Part shown: positions 1 to 7,678 of the stretch, piece by piece
Layout: each line of letters opens with the position of its first letter
Numbering within the stretch: position 1 is the stretch's first letter
DNA from: Streptococcus suis
GTDB taxonomy: Bacteria > Bacillota > Bacilli > Lactobacillales > Streptococcaceae
Direction of reading: 5' to 3'
NCBI RefSeq assembly: GCF_002960425.1
Contig: NZ_POIZ01000039.1
Span: forward strand, 1 to 64,000
Length of the DNA stretch: 64,000 nt
Notes under the pieces: model-generated
Seen by the model: the letters and a program-made list of their open reading frames with translations, nothing else
What the model was told of the DNA's origin: nothing
The model's database searches: none
Program-made: the position numbers and the translations under genes

Positions 1-725
1 AACTTTCTCTTGAGTTTCTTAATTCTTCTTCGTTTCTGTTTGTTGGCTGATCCACCTTTGATGACTTTAGGCTCTTGTGAGATAGCTTCTTCCACCTCGT
101 CCAATACTTGTTCGGTTTCTTGTAGGAGTTGGTTTAGTCCCTCGCTAGTGAGGCATTCTTCCTTGGACAAGGCAGTATTCACCCCTTCTTGGACTAGTTT
201 GTCATAGAGGGCTGAAATGTTTCCATTCAAGGCATCTTCATAGCGTTTAACGGCCTTTCTCCATGTGAAAGAATACTTGTTGGCATCAGCTTCTACCTTA
301 GTCCCATCAATGAAGAGAGCCTCATCTTCAATCAAGCCATTCTCTCTGAGGAGGAGGGTGAAGTAGATGAAGGCAGTTTTGATGAGCTGATTGGCGTGTG
401 TGCTAGCCCGAAAACTGTTTATGGTCCGATAACAGACATAGGTATCCTGACTCAGCCATTTCATAGGGATAACTTCTTCATTCATTTGAACGATTTTCCG
501 ACCAGAGAAGACCTGACGAGCGTAGGCAAATAGGGTCATTTTGAGCAACATGGCTGGATGAAAGGCAGGACGACCTGTGTGGGAAGTTTCTTCTAACAGA
601 ACGGATAAAGGAATAGTATCCACAAACTGACTAATCAGACGAGCCTCATGCGTTGCAGGTAAATCCCAAGCAATATTTAATTCCAAACTTAACTGATTTG
701 TGTTATACTGTTTATACATTTTCAT
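1..725 (-). CDS. IS1182-family transposase, N-terminal part (cut by window edge)
   Basis: A DDE transposase that would move an insertion sequence. The frame is open from an ATG at 725 down to base 1, about 241 codons, and runs off the left edge, so the C-terminal catalytic part is not visible. The visible part has the DUF772-type N-terminal domain (SGRKIVQMNEEVIPMKWLSQD) and the family signature FIDGTKVEADANKYSFTWRK near residues 143-162, which is characteristic of IS1182 elements. A second in-frame ATG lies two codons further in (719). No frameshift or stop is seen in the visible part. Neither IS end can be assigned; the right end should lie between about 726 and 880. Family assignment comes from recognised motifs and is fairly sure; whether the copy is intact cannot be judged. 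Confidence 0.85.
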   Translation of the reverse strand, partial: MKMYKQYNTNQLSLELNIAWDLPATHEARLISQFVDTIPLSVLLEETSHTGRPAFHPAMLLKMTLFAYARQVFSGRKIVQMNEEVIPMKWLSQDTYVCYRTINSFRASTHANQLIKTAFIYFTLLLRENGLIEDEALFIDGTKVEADANKYSFTWRKAVKRYEDALNGNISALYDKLVQEGVNTALSKEECLTSEGLNQLLQETEQVLDEVEEAISQEPKVIKGGSANKQKRRRIKKLKRK

Positions 726-773
726 GCCTTTCTAGTTGTTTTGTCGTTATTATAATTATAAAGCATGAAATGG

Positions 774-810
774 AAAACGAGCAACTCCTAATTGGAATTG
801 CTCGTTTTTT
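774..810. terminator. Bidirectional intrinsic terminator between the IS and the DUF2087 gene
   Basis: A perfect 11-bp stem (774-784 paired with 798-808) with a 13-base loop is followed by a T-run on the plus strand and by Ts on the minus strand. It can end leftward transcription from the DUF2087 gene before the transposase. Confidence 0.7.
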
Positions 811-883
811 TATATGTGAGCGGCTAGTTTTTGCCCATCCTCTTGATAAAATCAGATTACCATCCTTTCTCTACTCGATGACA

Positions 884-1150
884 TCAGTTCTGTTCTTCTA
901 TTCTGTATTCCAAACCATACTGATCACGCGATAGGTAGCCATAATCTACCAAGTAACGTCTTAAAATAGCATAATCGTCATAGATCTCAGCTAGAAAGGC
1001 ATTGACATCTTTTTCTGTAAATGTCGAGCCCTTCTTAGCCAATTCCTCCTGCAAGTAGGCAAACAAGACCTGCTTACTTTTCAGCTTTTTCGGAATGACA
1101 AGCAACTTCGCATCTCGGAAAAATTTTTCGTGAATATCTTGAGTGTTCAT
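884..1150 (-). CDS. DUF2087 domain protein
   Basis: An 88-residue protein. The C-terminal half (ILRRYLVDYGYLSRDQYGLEYR) matches the conserved DUF2087 pattern of a dyad-like RRYLVDxGxLxRxxxGxxY motif. The domain is usually found alone or fused to helix-turn-helix or ArsR-like regulators, and its biochemical role is unknown. The start ATG at 1150 is preceded by GGGAGG at 1154-1159. The gene lies directly downstream of pheT, with the intrinsic terminator of the phe operon in the short gap, so it is expressed either by read-through or from a promoter I cannot see. No signal peptide or membrane segment is present. It is probably a small cytosolic protein. Confidence 0.75.
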   Translation of the reverse strand: MNTQDIHEKFFRDAKLLVIPKKLKSKQVLFAYLQEELAKKGSTFTEKDVNAFLAEIYDDYAILRRYLVDYGYLSRDQYGLEYRIEEQN

Positions 1151-1161
1151 ATTTCCCTCCC

Positions 1162-1189
1162 AAAAATCCTAGCCCGCAGGCTAGGATTT
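1162..1189 (-). terminator. Intrinsic terminator after pheT
   Basis: An 11-bp perfect stem (1164-1174 with 1179-1189) with a 4-base loop is followed on the minus strand by TTTTT. The T-run abuts the ribosome binding site of the next gene. Confidence 0.75.
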
Positions 1190-1204
1190 GATAAGATTTA
1201 CAAA

Positions 1205-3604
1205 TTAACGGATCTCAGCTCCAAGTGTTTCGAGCGACTTACTAATTTTCTCCATGTACTTAGCCACTTCCTCATCCGTCAAGCTATCCGCAGGATTCTG
1301 GAAGGTCAGGTTATAAGCCATAGACTTCTTGCCAGCCTCAATATTGCTGCCCGCATAGACATCAAAGAGGGTCACCTTGGTCAAGCGTTTGACGCCAGCA
1401 CCGGCAATAGCATTCAGGACATCCTGATGCTTGACATCACTGCTCAAAAGCAGGGCAATATCACGGCTAACCGCTGGGAATTTGGAGATTTCGGTAAATG
1501 GCTGAGCAGGCTGGAGAGCTTCTTCAATCGCATCCAGATTGATTTCAGCCACATAGGTCTCAGGAATACCGTAGTCCTTAGCCGTTTGAGGATGTACCTG
1601 ACCGACAAAGCCGATCACAGCCCCATTCAAATGGATTTCAGCTGTACGACCTGGGTGCAAGGCTGCAATCTCACTAGTCGCCACAAAGTCAACTGCCAAC
1701 TTGTAATGAGCAAAGATAGCTTCCAAAATTCCTTTGGCATGGAAGAAATCAACAGGCACAGCTGGTGTTTGGAAGTCCTTTTCAGCTACCAAGCCAGTCA
1801 AGACAAGGGCAAACTTGTTGATTTCTTGTGGCAGGTCTTCTTTTGGATTGCCAGACTGTTCAAAGATTTTACCAATTTCGTAGAGAGCCAAGTTCTTGTT
1901 CTTACGAGCCACGTTGTAGGCCACTGTTTCCAACATACCAGACACCATGTTCTGACGGAGGGCTGAGCGGTCAACGGTCATTGGCCACATGAGTTCGGTC
2001 ACAGTGGTTGGACGAGCCGCAAACTCCACAGCCTTTTCTGGCGTTGTCAAGGCATAGGAAATGATTTCTGTCAGACCTGCACCTTCTGCCAGGCTACGAA
2101 CTTGGCGACGGATGCTCTGGGTCAGGGTCAACTCACCTGCTGTTCCGTCCTCTTTCGGAAGAGTGGTCGGCAGATTATTGTAACCATAAATACGAGCGAT
2201 TTCCTCTACCAAGTCCGCTGGAATGCGAATGTCCCAACGGCGACGTGGTACTGCGACTGTAAACTGACTTGCATCGCCAGTTGTTTCCATACCTAAACGA
2301 CGGAAAATGTCTGCGATTTGAGCATAGTCGAGGTTGGTCCCGAGCGAGCGGTTAACGTAATCAATGGTTGCTGTGACTGGGACATCCGATGTGTCCACGC
2401 TACCCGCAGAAACGATGCCAGACAAGACCTGACCGCCAGCCAGCTCTGCAATCATAGCAGCCGCTGTGTTCATAGCCTCCGTCAAAGTTGCTACGTTGAT
2501 GCCTTTTTCAAAGCGAGAAGAGGACTCAGACCGAAGGTTGAGGCGACCTGAGGTCTTGCGGATAGACTTGCCATCAAAGAGGGCCGCTTCCAGCACGACG
2601 GTCTTAGAGCTATTGTCAATCTCTGTATTGGCACCACCCATGACACCACCTAGAGCAACCGCCTTGTCCGCAACGGAAATGACGATATCATCGGTAATCA
2701 AGTCACGTTCTTCGCCGTCAAGAGTTACCAAGTTCTCACCCTCTTTTGCCTGGCGAGCCACGATTTTCTTAGCGTCAAACTTGTCAAAATCAAAGGCGTG
2801 CATTGGCTGACCAAAGTAGAGCAAGATGTAGTTGGTGATGTCAACCACGTTGTTAAGCGGGCGGATACCTGCGTTCATGAGCAGATTTTGCAACCACTGT
2901 GGACTTGGTGCGATGGTCACATTTTCAATGACACGGGCCGTGTAGGCAGTCACCTTGTCTGACTCAATAGCCACTTCAATCACATCGCTGGCCTTCTTGT
3001 CGCTTTCTTCCAAGACAACAGGCTTGAAGTTGACCTTGCTGTCATAGATAGCTGCCACTTCGTGAGCCACGCCACGCATAGAGAGAGCGTCGGCACGGTT
3101 TGGTGTGATGGACAGCTCGATAATCTCGTCGTCCATGTCCAGGTATGAAAAGACTGGCTCACCCACGACTGCATCTTCAGGCAGGTGGTAGATTCCGTCC
3201 GCATAGACTTTTGGTACCACAGAGTCGGACACGCCGATTTCGCTCAATGAGCAGAGCATCCCCAAGGACTCAACTCCGCGGATCTTGCCTTTCTTGATTT
3301 TGTAGTTGCCAGCGATACGAGCTCCTGGCAGAGCGACGATCACCTTGATGCCTGGCTTGACATTTGGAGCTCCGCAAACGATTTGCGTGATTTCCTCACC
3401 CACATTGACCTGGCAGATGTTGAGGTGGGTATCTGGAATTGGCTCAGCAGACACAACCTGCCCAACAACCAACTTAGACAGGCCAGCACTCTTTTGCTCA
3501 ACCCCTTCTACTTCAATCCCTGTTGTTGACATTTTTTCAGACAAGTCATGGCTTGTCGCATCAAAGTCAACGAGTTCTTTTAACCATTTGTAACTTACTA
3601 ACAT
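1205..3604 (-). CDS. pheT: Phenylalanine-tRNA ligase beta subunit
   Basis: The beta subunit of the (alpha-beta)2 phenylalanyl-tRNA synthetase, which charges tRNA-Phe in the cytosol. At 799 residues it is the usual length for Firmicutes. Visible regions are the N-terminal EMAP/tRNA-binding-like domain (about 40-150), the B3/4 editing domain with [20 protein letters not shown] (about 160-180), the B5 domain, and a C-terminal FDX-ACB anticodon-binding domain starting near [18 protein letters not shown] (about 705). The ATG at 3604 has an AAAGGA site just upstream, inside the end of the preceding GNAT gene, so the two are translationally close. It is transcribed with pheS and the GNAT gene under the Phe T-box upstream of pheS. 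Nothing unusual in the protein. Confidence 0.97.
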   Translation of the reverse strand: MLVSYKWLKELVDFDATSHDLSEKMSTTGIEVEGVEQKSAGLSKLVVGQVVSAEPIPDTHLNICQVNVGEEITQIVCGAPNVKPGIKVIVALPGARIAGNYKIKKGKIRGVESLGMLCSLSEIGVSDSVVPKVYADGIYHLPEDAVVGEPVFSYLDMDDEIIELSITPNRADALSMRGVAHEVAAIYDSKVNFKPVVLEESDKKASDVIEVAIESDKVTAYTARVIENVTIAPSPQWLQNLLMNAGIRPLNNVVDITNYILLYFGQPMHAFDFDKFDAKKIVARQAKEGENLVTLDGEERDLITDDIVISVADKAVALGGVMGGANTEIDNSSKTVVLEAALFDGKSIRKTSGRLNLRSESSSRFEKGINVATLTEAMNTAAAMIAELAGGQVLSGIVSAGSVDTSDVPVTATIDYVNRSLGTNLDYAQIADIFRRLGMETTGDASQFTVAVPRRRWDIRIPADLVEEIARIYGYNNLPTTLPKEDGTAGELTLTQSIRRQVRSLAEGAGLTEIISYALTTPEKAVEFAARPTTVTELMWPMTVDRSALRQNMVSGMLETVAYNVARKNKNLALYEIGKIFEQSGNPKEDLPQEINKFALVLTGLVAEKDFQTPAVPVDFFHAKGILEAIFAHYKLAVDFVATSEIAALHPGRTAEIHLNGAVIGFVGQVHPQTAKDYGIPETYVAEINLDAIEEALQPAQPFTEISKFPAVSRDIALLLSSDVKHQDVLNAIAGAGVKRLTKVTLFDVYAGSNIEAGKKSMAYNLTFQNPADSLTDEEVAKYMEKISKSLETLGAEIR

Positions 3605-3605
3605 A

Positions 3606-4127
3606 TTATCCTTTCTGGTGCAAAGGCCGTTTTAATAGCCAATCCACATCAATCTTATCACCGACCGCAAATTCATGCTGGCCAAATTTTTCAAATCCGT
3701 ATTTTACATAGAATTGCTGAGCCTTGTAATTGTGTTCCCAAACTCCCAGCCAGACCCAGTCACAACTAGACTGCTCTGCTTTTTCCAAAGCAAATTCAAA
3801 CAAGACCTTCCCAAGACCGCGACCTTGAAAAGCCTGCAAGAGATAGATACGTTGGATTTCAAAGGCATTTTCCAACTCCTGCTCCGTCTGGGCAGGGCCT
3901 TGGTTGAGCTTAAGATAACCAGCTATCTGTTTATCAACTCTTAAAAAATAATGCTGGCAATTGGGATCAGACAATTCCCTTGTCAAAACCTCCACGGAAT
4001 AAGCCTCCTCGAAGAAAGCCTCCAGCTCCTTCGGGTCATTATCGTGAGCGAAGGTCTCTGCAAAAGTCTGCTTAGCTAGCTCCTGCAAAACAGAAACCTC
4101 ATCCAAACGTATAGGATCAATCTGCAT
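3606..4127 (-). CDS. GNAT-family N-acetyltransferase
   Basis: A 173-residue acetyltransferase of the GNAT fold. Motif A, the acetyl-CoA loop, is visible as [19 protein letters not shown], followed by [25 protein letters not shown], which is motif B with the usual YxKxGF element. The substrate is unknown; a protein or small-molecule amine is possible. The reading frame is open further upstream to 4190, but the ATG at 4127 is chosen because GAGAGG lies nine bases before it and the family homology starts there. It sits between pheS and pheT, an arrangement I recall from other streptococci, and its stop codon lies one base from the pheT start, so it is part of the phe operon. A role linked to aminoacylation is only inference. 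Confidence 0.85.
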   Translation of the reverse strand: MQIDPIRLDEVSVLQELAKQTFAETFAHDNDPKELEAFFEEAYSVEVLTRELSDPNCQHYFLRVDKQIAGYLKLNQGPAQTEQELENAFEIQRIYLLQAFQGRGLGKVLFEFALEKAEQSSCDWVWLGVWEHNYKAQQFYVKYGFEKFGQHEFAVGDKIDVDWLLKRPLHQKG

Positions 4128-4204
4128 CTCATTGCCTCTCATTTCTAACTGGGTTAAGTAAACTGCTAGAGCGGCTCCCCTTTCTCTCAATCAACAGTCT
4201 ACTA

Positions 4205-4437
4205 ACTTTATCTGATTACGACGGCTTTCAAGCAAAACGATATTTTTTGCTTGAAAGCCTAGTAAGGTAGCTAGGAAAGTCGCAGAGCAGCGATTCCCAC
4301 ACCTTAAATAGTGCGAGATTACGACGTTCTAAGGTTGAAAACGATATTTTTTCAACCTTAGAACTAGTGAGACGATTAGACAGTTCGCCATAGCGACTGT
4401 TGTCTCATAAATAGGTGCTTCAGCACCATTTATGAGT
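4205..4437. repeat. Cluster of intergenic hairpins with shared frames and different stems
   Basis: This gap of about 315 bases between pheS and the GNAT gene has no ORF. It holds two modules of the same design. Each starts with GATTACGACG (4214 and 4317), followed by a long perfect stem: 4223-4236 with 4246-4259, and 4326-4341 with 4349-4364. Each stem encloses the same ACGATATTT core and ends with CTAGT. The stem sequences are unrelated to each other although loop and flanks are kept. A third perfect hairpin (4404-4412 with 4428-4436, with an inner GGTGC/GCACC stem) lies just after the pheS stop. They may stabilise or partially terminate the pheS transcript. Confidence 0.75.
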
Positions 4438-4443
4438 ATCGGA

Positions 4444-5487
4444 TTAAAACTGCTCCGAGAAGCGTACATCACCTTGGTAGAAACCACGAATGTCGTTGAT
4501 ACCGTAGCGAAGCATGGCAATCCGTTCTTGACCAAGACCGAAGGCAAATCCAGAGTACTTGGTTGAGTCAATCCCACTCATTTCCAATACTTGTGGGTGG
4601 ACCATGCCGGCACCGAGGATTTCAATCCAGCCTGTTTTCTTACATACGTTACAGCCGTCACCACCACACTTGAAGCAGGAAACATCCACCTCAACAGAAG
4701 GCTCAGTGAATGGGAAGTATGATGGACGGAGACGAATTTGACGCTCTTCACCAAACATTTTCTTGATGATCATTTCAAGCGTACCTTTGAGGTCACCCAT
4801 GGATACATTTTCACCGACAACCAAGCCTTCAATCTGGTGGAACTGGTGGCTGTGGGTCGCATCGTCCGTATCACGACGGAAAACACGTCCTGGCGAAATC
4901 ATCTTCAAGGCACCTTTTGAGAAATCATGCTGGTCCATGGTACGCGCCTGAACAGGTGAGGTATGGGTCCGCATAAGGATTTCTTCTGTGATGTAGAAGG
5001 TATCCTGCATATCACGTGCTGGGTGGTCTTTTGGCAAATTCATGCGCTCAAAGTTGTAGTAGTCTTTTTCCACTTCAAATCCGTCAACGATTTGGAAGCC
5101 CATGCCCAAGAAAATATCTTCGATTTCCTCAGAAGTTTGAGTCAAGACATGGCGTTTTCCAACCTTGACCTGACGACCTGGCAGGGTCACATCTATAGTT
5201 TCTGATGCTAATTGTTGTTGGATTTTTGCTGCCGCAACCTTCTGAGCTGTTTCTTCAAAAGCAGCCGTCAGCACATCACGCACTTCATTGACCTGCTTAC
5301 CAACGATTGGTTTCATTTCGTTAGATAGGTCTTTCAAACCTTTCAACAAGTCAGTCAAGGACCCTTTTTTACCCAAAACCGCAACACGCAGGTCTTGTAG
5401 TTCTTTTTCTCCCTGGTGCTGGATTTCTTTTAGCTTTTCTAGTGTCGTTTGGCGCAAATCGGCCAACTGTTGTTCAATATTTGACAT
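4444..5487 (-). CDS. pheS: Phenylalanine-tRNA ligase alpha subunit
   Basis: The catalytic alpha subunit of phenylalanyl-tRNA synthetase, a class II aminoacyl-tRNA synthetase. At 347 residues it has the usual length. Visible are the N-terminal coiled coil (about 1-85, rich in Q, E, K and L), motif 2 ([11 protein letters not shown]), a CxxC-xxxx-CxxC stretch ([19 protein letters not shown]) and motif 3 ([18 protein letters not shown]). The frame is open to 5511, but ATG 5487 is chosen because GGAGG lies five bases upstream and the family starts MSNIEQQL. It is the first gene of the phe operon and is controlled by the Phe-specific T-box leader directly upstream, so expression should rise when tRNA-Phe is uncharged. 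Confidence 0.97.
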   Translation of the reverse strand: MSNIEQQLADLRQTTLEKLKEIQHQGEKELQDLRVAVLGKKGSLTDLLKGLKDLSNEMKPIVGKQVNEVRDVLTAAFEETAQKVAAAKIQQQLASETIDVTLPGRQVKVGKRHVLTQTSEEIEDIFLGMGFQIVDGFEVEKDYYNFERMNLPKDHPARDMQDTFYITEEILMRTHTSPVQARTMDQHDFSKGALKMISPGRVFRRDTDDATHSHQFHQIEGLVVGENVSMGDLKGTLEMIIKKMFGEERQIRLRPSYFPFTEPSVEVDVSCFKCGGDGCNVCKKTGWIEILGAGMVHPQVLEMSGIDSTKYSGFAFGLGQERIAMLRYGINDIRGFYQGDVRFSEQF

Positions 5488-5499
5488 AATTCCTCCAAT

Positions 5500-5857
5500 A
5501 AAAAAACGCATGACACCACTCGTATCGGAGCGTTGTCACGCGGTACCATCCGTTTTCATCTGCTAGGCAGACCTTAGTTCTATGAACCTGTATTCACAAG
5601 TAAAGTGCTTGCACATAAGAGATAGTTTTTCGCTAATCAAGGCAGTTTTTTGAGGGAATACTGACTGTATTTTGAAAAAAACTAACGATGAGTAGCTGAG
5701 AAACTAGCCTTAGATGGAAGTGCTGAACTGTGAATACAGGTTCTAAGTCCTTGTGTGAGTGAATTCGACCAACTTTCACTGATTGAGCTTACAGTCACGG
5801 CTCAACTCCCTGGACAGTTTCCATAGGTGTACTAGTCTCACAGACTTCTATTCAATT
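5500..5857 (-). promoter_or_regulatory. Phe-responsive T-box leader of pheS, split by a MITE
   Basis: Read on the minus strand from about 5857. Stem I is closed by 5837-5847 pairing with 5745-5759, and its specifier loop shows GAATTC with UUC (Phe) at 5761-5763. Stem III is TCTGC-CTA-GCAGA at 5559-5571. The T-box motif GGATGGTACCGCG is at 5539-5551. The terminator hairpin is 5507-5542, followed by seven Ts (5500-5506), just ahead of the pheS SD. Uncharged tRNA-Phe should pair its anticodon with UUC and its 3' end with the T-box bulge to prevent termination. All functional parts are present, but a 160-bp element occupies the linker between Stem I and Stem III. Confidence 0.92.
5584..5743. mobile_element. 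160-bp MITE-like element, copy A (inside the pheS T-box)
   Basis: The element is bounded by a perfect 14-bp terminal inverted repeat, GAACCTGTATTCAC and its complement. The outer 40 to 45 bases of each side are imperfectly complementary, so the whole element can fold into one long hairpin. It has no coding capacity. A second copy of exactly the same length and about 93% identity by eye lies at 44814-44973 in the same orientation. Short flanking TA dinucleotides may be a target duplication here but are not seen at copy B. The parent transposase is not in the window. Confidence 0.85.
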
Positions 5858-5863
5858 AAGAAT

Positions 5864-5892
5864 ATTCTATCAAAAATAAGAAAGTTTGGCAA
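5864..5892 (-). promoter_or_regulatory. Promoter of the pheS-GNAT-pheT operon
   Basis: TTGCCA (5887-5892), a 17-bp spacer and TAGAAT (5864-5869) on the minus strand. Transcription should start near 5857, at the beginning of the T-box leader. Confidence 0.8.
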
Positions 5893-5905
5893 TAAATATC
5901 CCTAG

Positions 5906-5939
5906 AAAAACTCCCTCTATCTAGGATAGAAAGGAGTTT
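5906..5939 (-). terminator. Terminator of the uronate/GH3 operon
   Basis: AAACTCC/GGAGTTT stem (5908-5914 with 5933-5939) with an inner CTATC/GATAG stem, followed by Ts on the minus strand, just after the stop of the last GH3 gene. Confidence 0.7.
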
Positions 5940-5943
5940 AGTT

Positions 5944-7668
5944 TTATAGTTTTGCCTGCCATTTATTGGCCCAAACATTCTCATTTGGCACACCATAGAA
6001 GTCATCTTTTCCTTCTAATTTATCAAGGAGGGATTCAATCGTGTTTTTATTATGATGGTAGGCATTGACAGCAGTTTTGACCATGGTAACATCGTGAAGG
6101 TGAGTTGTATAGTTTAGTGAAACGAAAATGGTTGGAACTTCATGTACATACCAAGGAACTTCATTGGACATGGCCGTTTTCCACTGGATGCGGTAATTAT
6201 TCTGCGCTCCATATCCAATGACATTGGCAACAGTCAAGGCTAAATCAACTTCTTCTCGGTATTGCAGCGTTTTACCTTTGATTCGAGTCGTACCATCATT
6301 GACAGTCACTTCATAACCACGCGCTTCCAAGGCAGCTTTAAGGTTATCAACCACTTCTGTACTTGCCGCCATAATGCCTTCTTTTTCACCTTCTAGGTAA
6401 TACAAACGGATTCTGCGATGGGTTTCTGGACTAATTGGAAGATTTTTCTGGGTATCCTTCAACAACGTAATTGCTTTATCTGCTGCTTCACGTTGCCAAG
6501 CCAAGTGTTCTTCACAGCCGATAATAGCCAATTCATCAGCTGATTTTAGCAAGGTTCCTTCCGCTTGCTTGATATGCAGATTGAGTTTGGCTTTCAGACC
6601 TAAAATGCGACGGAGAGCATCATGAAGGCGTTCCTCAGTAATCACTCCCTTGCGGTAGCCATTGAGCATGAATTCAAAATCTTCTTCTAAGTTATTGAAG
6701 AATAAGAACATATCACAACCCGCAGCAATAGCTGCGGGGACATAGTCTTCACGACGCATGGCTGCTGTCATACCCAACATGTGGCTGGCATCTGTTATGA
6801 CCAAGCCATTGAATTCCAGTTTTTCTTTCAATAAATCTTGGATCAATTCGGGAGCCAGGGTTGCAGGCAAAATGTCTTCGTCCATCAAACTTGGATTCAG
6901 TTCTTTCTGGTAATATGGCAAGGCTATATGACCCGCCATAATCATCTCAACACCAGCTTCAATATGATGACGATAGACACGACCAAAACTCTTGTCCCAT
7001 TCTTCTGGAGAGAGTTCATTGACACCGAGGACTAGGTGCTGATCACGTTCTTCTGTACCATCTCCTGGGAAATGCTTGATACATTGAATAACATCTCTTT
7101 CAGCAGTCAATCCTTCTAGATAGGCACTGGTATAAGCAATAACATCATCCGCATTTGTGCCGTAGGCTCTGGTATTGACAATGGTATTGCGCCAGTTCTG
7201 AACAATATCCACGCAAGGATCAAAGTTGACATTTACACCTAATGCAGTCTCCTCGCGCGCAGATACGAGACCTGCTAGGTAGGGAATACGAGGATCCCGA
7301 CTGGCTTCAGATTGAGCGCCTGAAGAAATATAGGTCCCTCCTTTCACAGCTCCATCTCCACCTGAGTCACAGTTCGCTGCAACCAAGAGAGGTACTTTTG
7401 AATAGCTTTGCAACTCGTTAATCAGTCCTTGTACCTGTTCTGGACTGCCATTCATATAACGGGCGCCACCTATGTGGTATCGTTTTATCAATTCCTGATT
7501 ACTCAGATTATTTCCACTAAAGGCATCCCCTCCGAAGAAGAATAGATTGACAAACAGTTGACCGATTTTTTCCTCATCTGTCAGATGAGCCAAGGTGTTT
7601 TCTACCCAAGCAATCTGCTCTTCATTCAAACAATAGGGTTTCTTCCGCAAATCAACCAATCTAGGCAT
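5944..7668 (-). CDS. Glycoside hydrolase family 3, NagZ-like beta-N-acetylhexosaminidase (copy 1)
   Basis: A 574-residue two-domain GH3 enzyme: an N-terminal TIM barrel (about 20-360) and an alpha/beta C-terminal domain, similar in layout to Bacillus NagZ. The signature KHFPGDG is at 198-204. The Asp-x-His dyad that acts as acid/base in NagZ-type enzymes is D209-Q-H211. The nucleophile Asp is D293 in ITDASHM. These features indicate removal of beta-linked N-acetylhexosamine, although a phosphorolytic or glucosidase activity cannot be excluded. There is no signal peptide, so it acts in the cytosol on imported oligosaccharides. The ATG has AAGGAGG upstream. It is the last gene of the uronate operon, 10 bases after its paralogue; the pair arose by tandem duplication (shared LVDLRKKPY and EKIGxLFVN). 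Confidence 0.87.
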   Translation of the reverse strand: MPRLVDLRKKPYCLNEEQIAWVENTLAHLTDEEKIGQLFVNLFFFGGDAFSGNNLSNQELIKRYHIGGARYMNGSPEQVQGLINELQSYSKVPLLVAANCDSGGDGAVKGGTYISSGAQSEASRDPRIPYLAGLVSAREETALGVNVNFDPCVDIVQNWRNTIVNTRAYGTNADDVIAYTSAYLEGLTAERDVIQCIKHFPGDGTEERDQHLVLGVNELSPEEWDKSFGRVYRHHIEAGVEMIMAGHIALPYYQKELNPSLMDEDILPATLAPELIQDLLKEKLEFNGLVITDASHMLGMTAAMRREDYVPAAIAAGCDMFLFFNNLEEDFEFMLNGYRKGVITEERLHDALRRILGLKAKLNLHIKQAEGTLLKSADELAIIGCEEHLAWQREAADKAITLLKDTQKNLPISPETHRRIRLYYLEGEKEGIMAASTEVVDNLKAALEARGYEVTVNDGTTRIKGKTLQYREEVDLALTVANVIGYGAQNNYRIQWKTAMSNEVPWYVHEVPTIFVSLNYTTHLHDVTMVKTAVNAYHHNKNTIESLLDKLEGKDDFYGVPNENVWANKWQAKL

Positions 7669-7678
7669 TATTTCCTCC

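Noticed and set aside
1130-1966. Long plus-strand ORF of 278 codons
   Set aside because: It lies antisense within pheT, has no SD and no recognisable domain; it reflects the codon use of pheT.
4128-4190. N-terminal extension of the GNAT protein
   Set aside because: No SD at 4190; GAGAGG is placed correctly for ATG 4127.
5584-5743. BOX or RUP element
   Set aside because: The terminal sequence GAACCTGTATTCAC does not match the pneumococcal RUP or BOX ends that I know; the element is described without a family name.
5581-5746. TA target-site duplication of the MITE
   Set aside because: TA can be placed at both ends of copy A but not of copy B, so no duplication is claimed.
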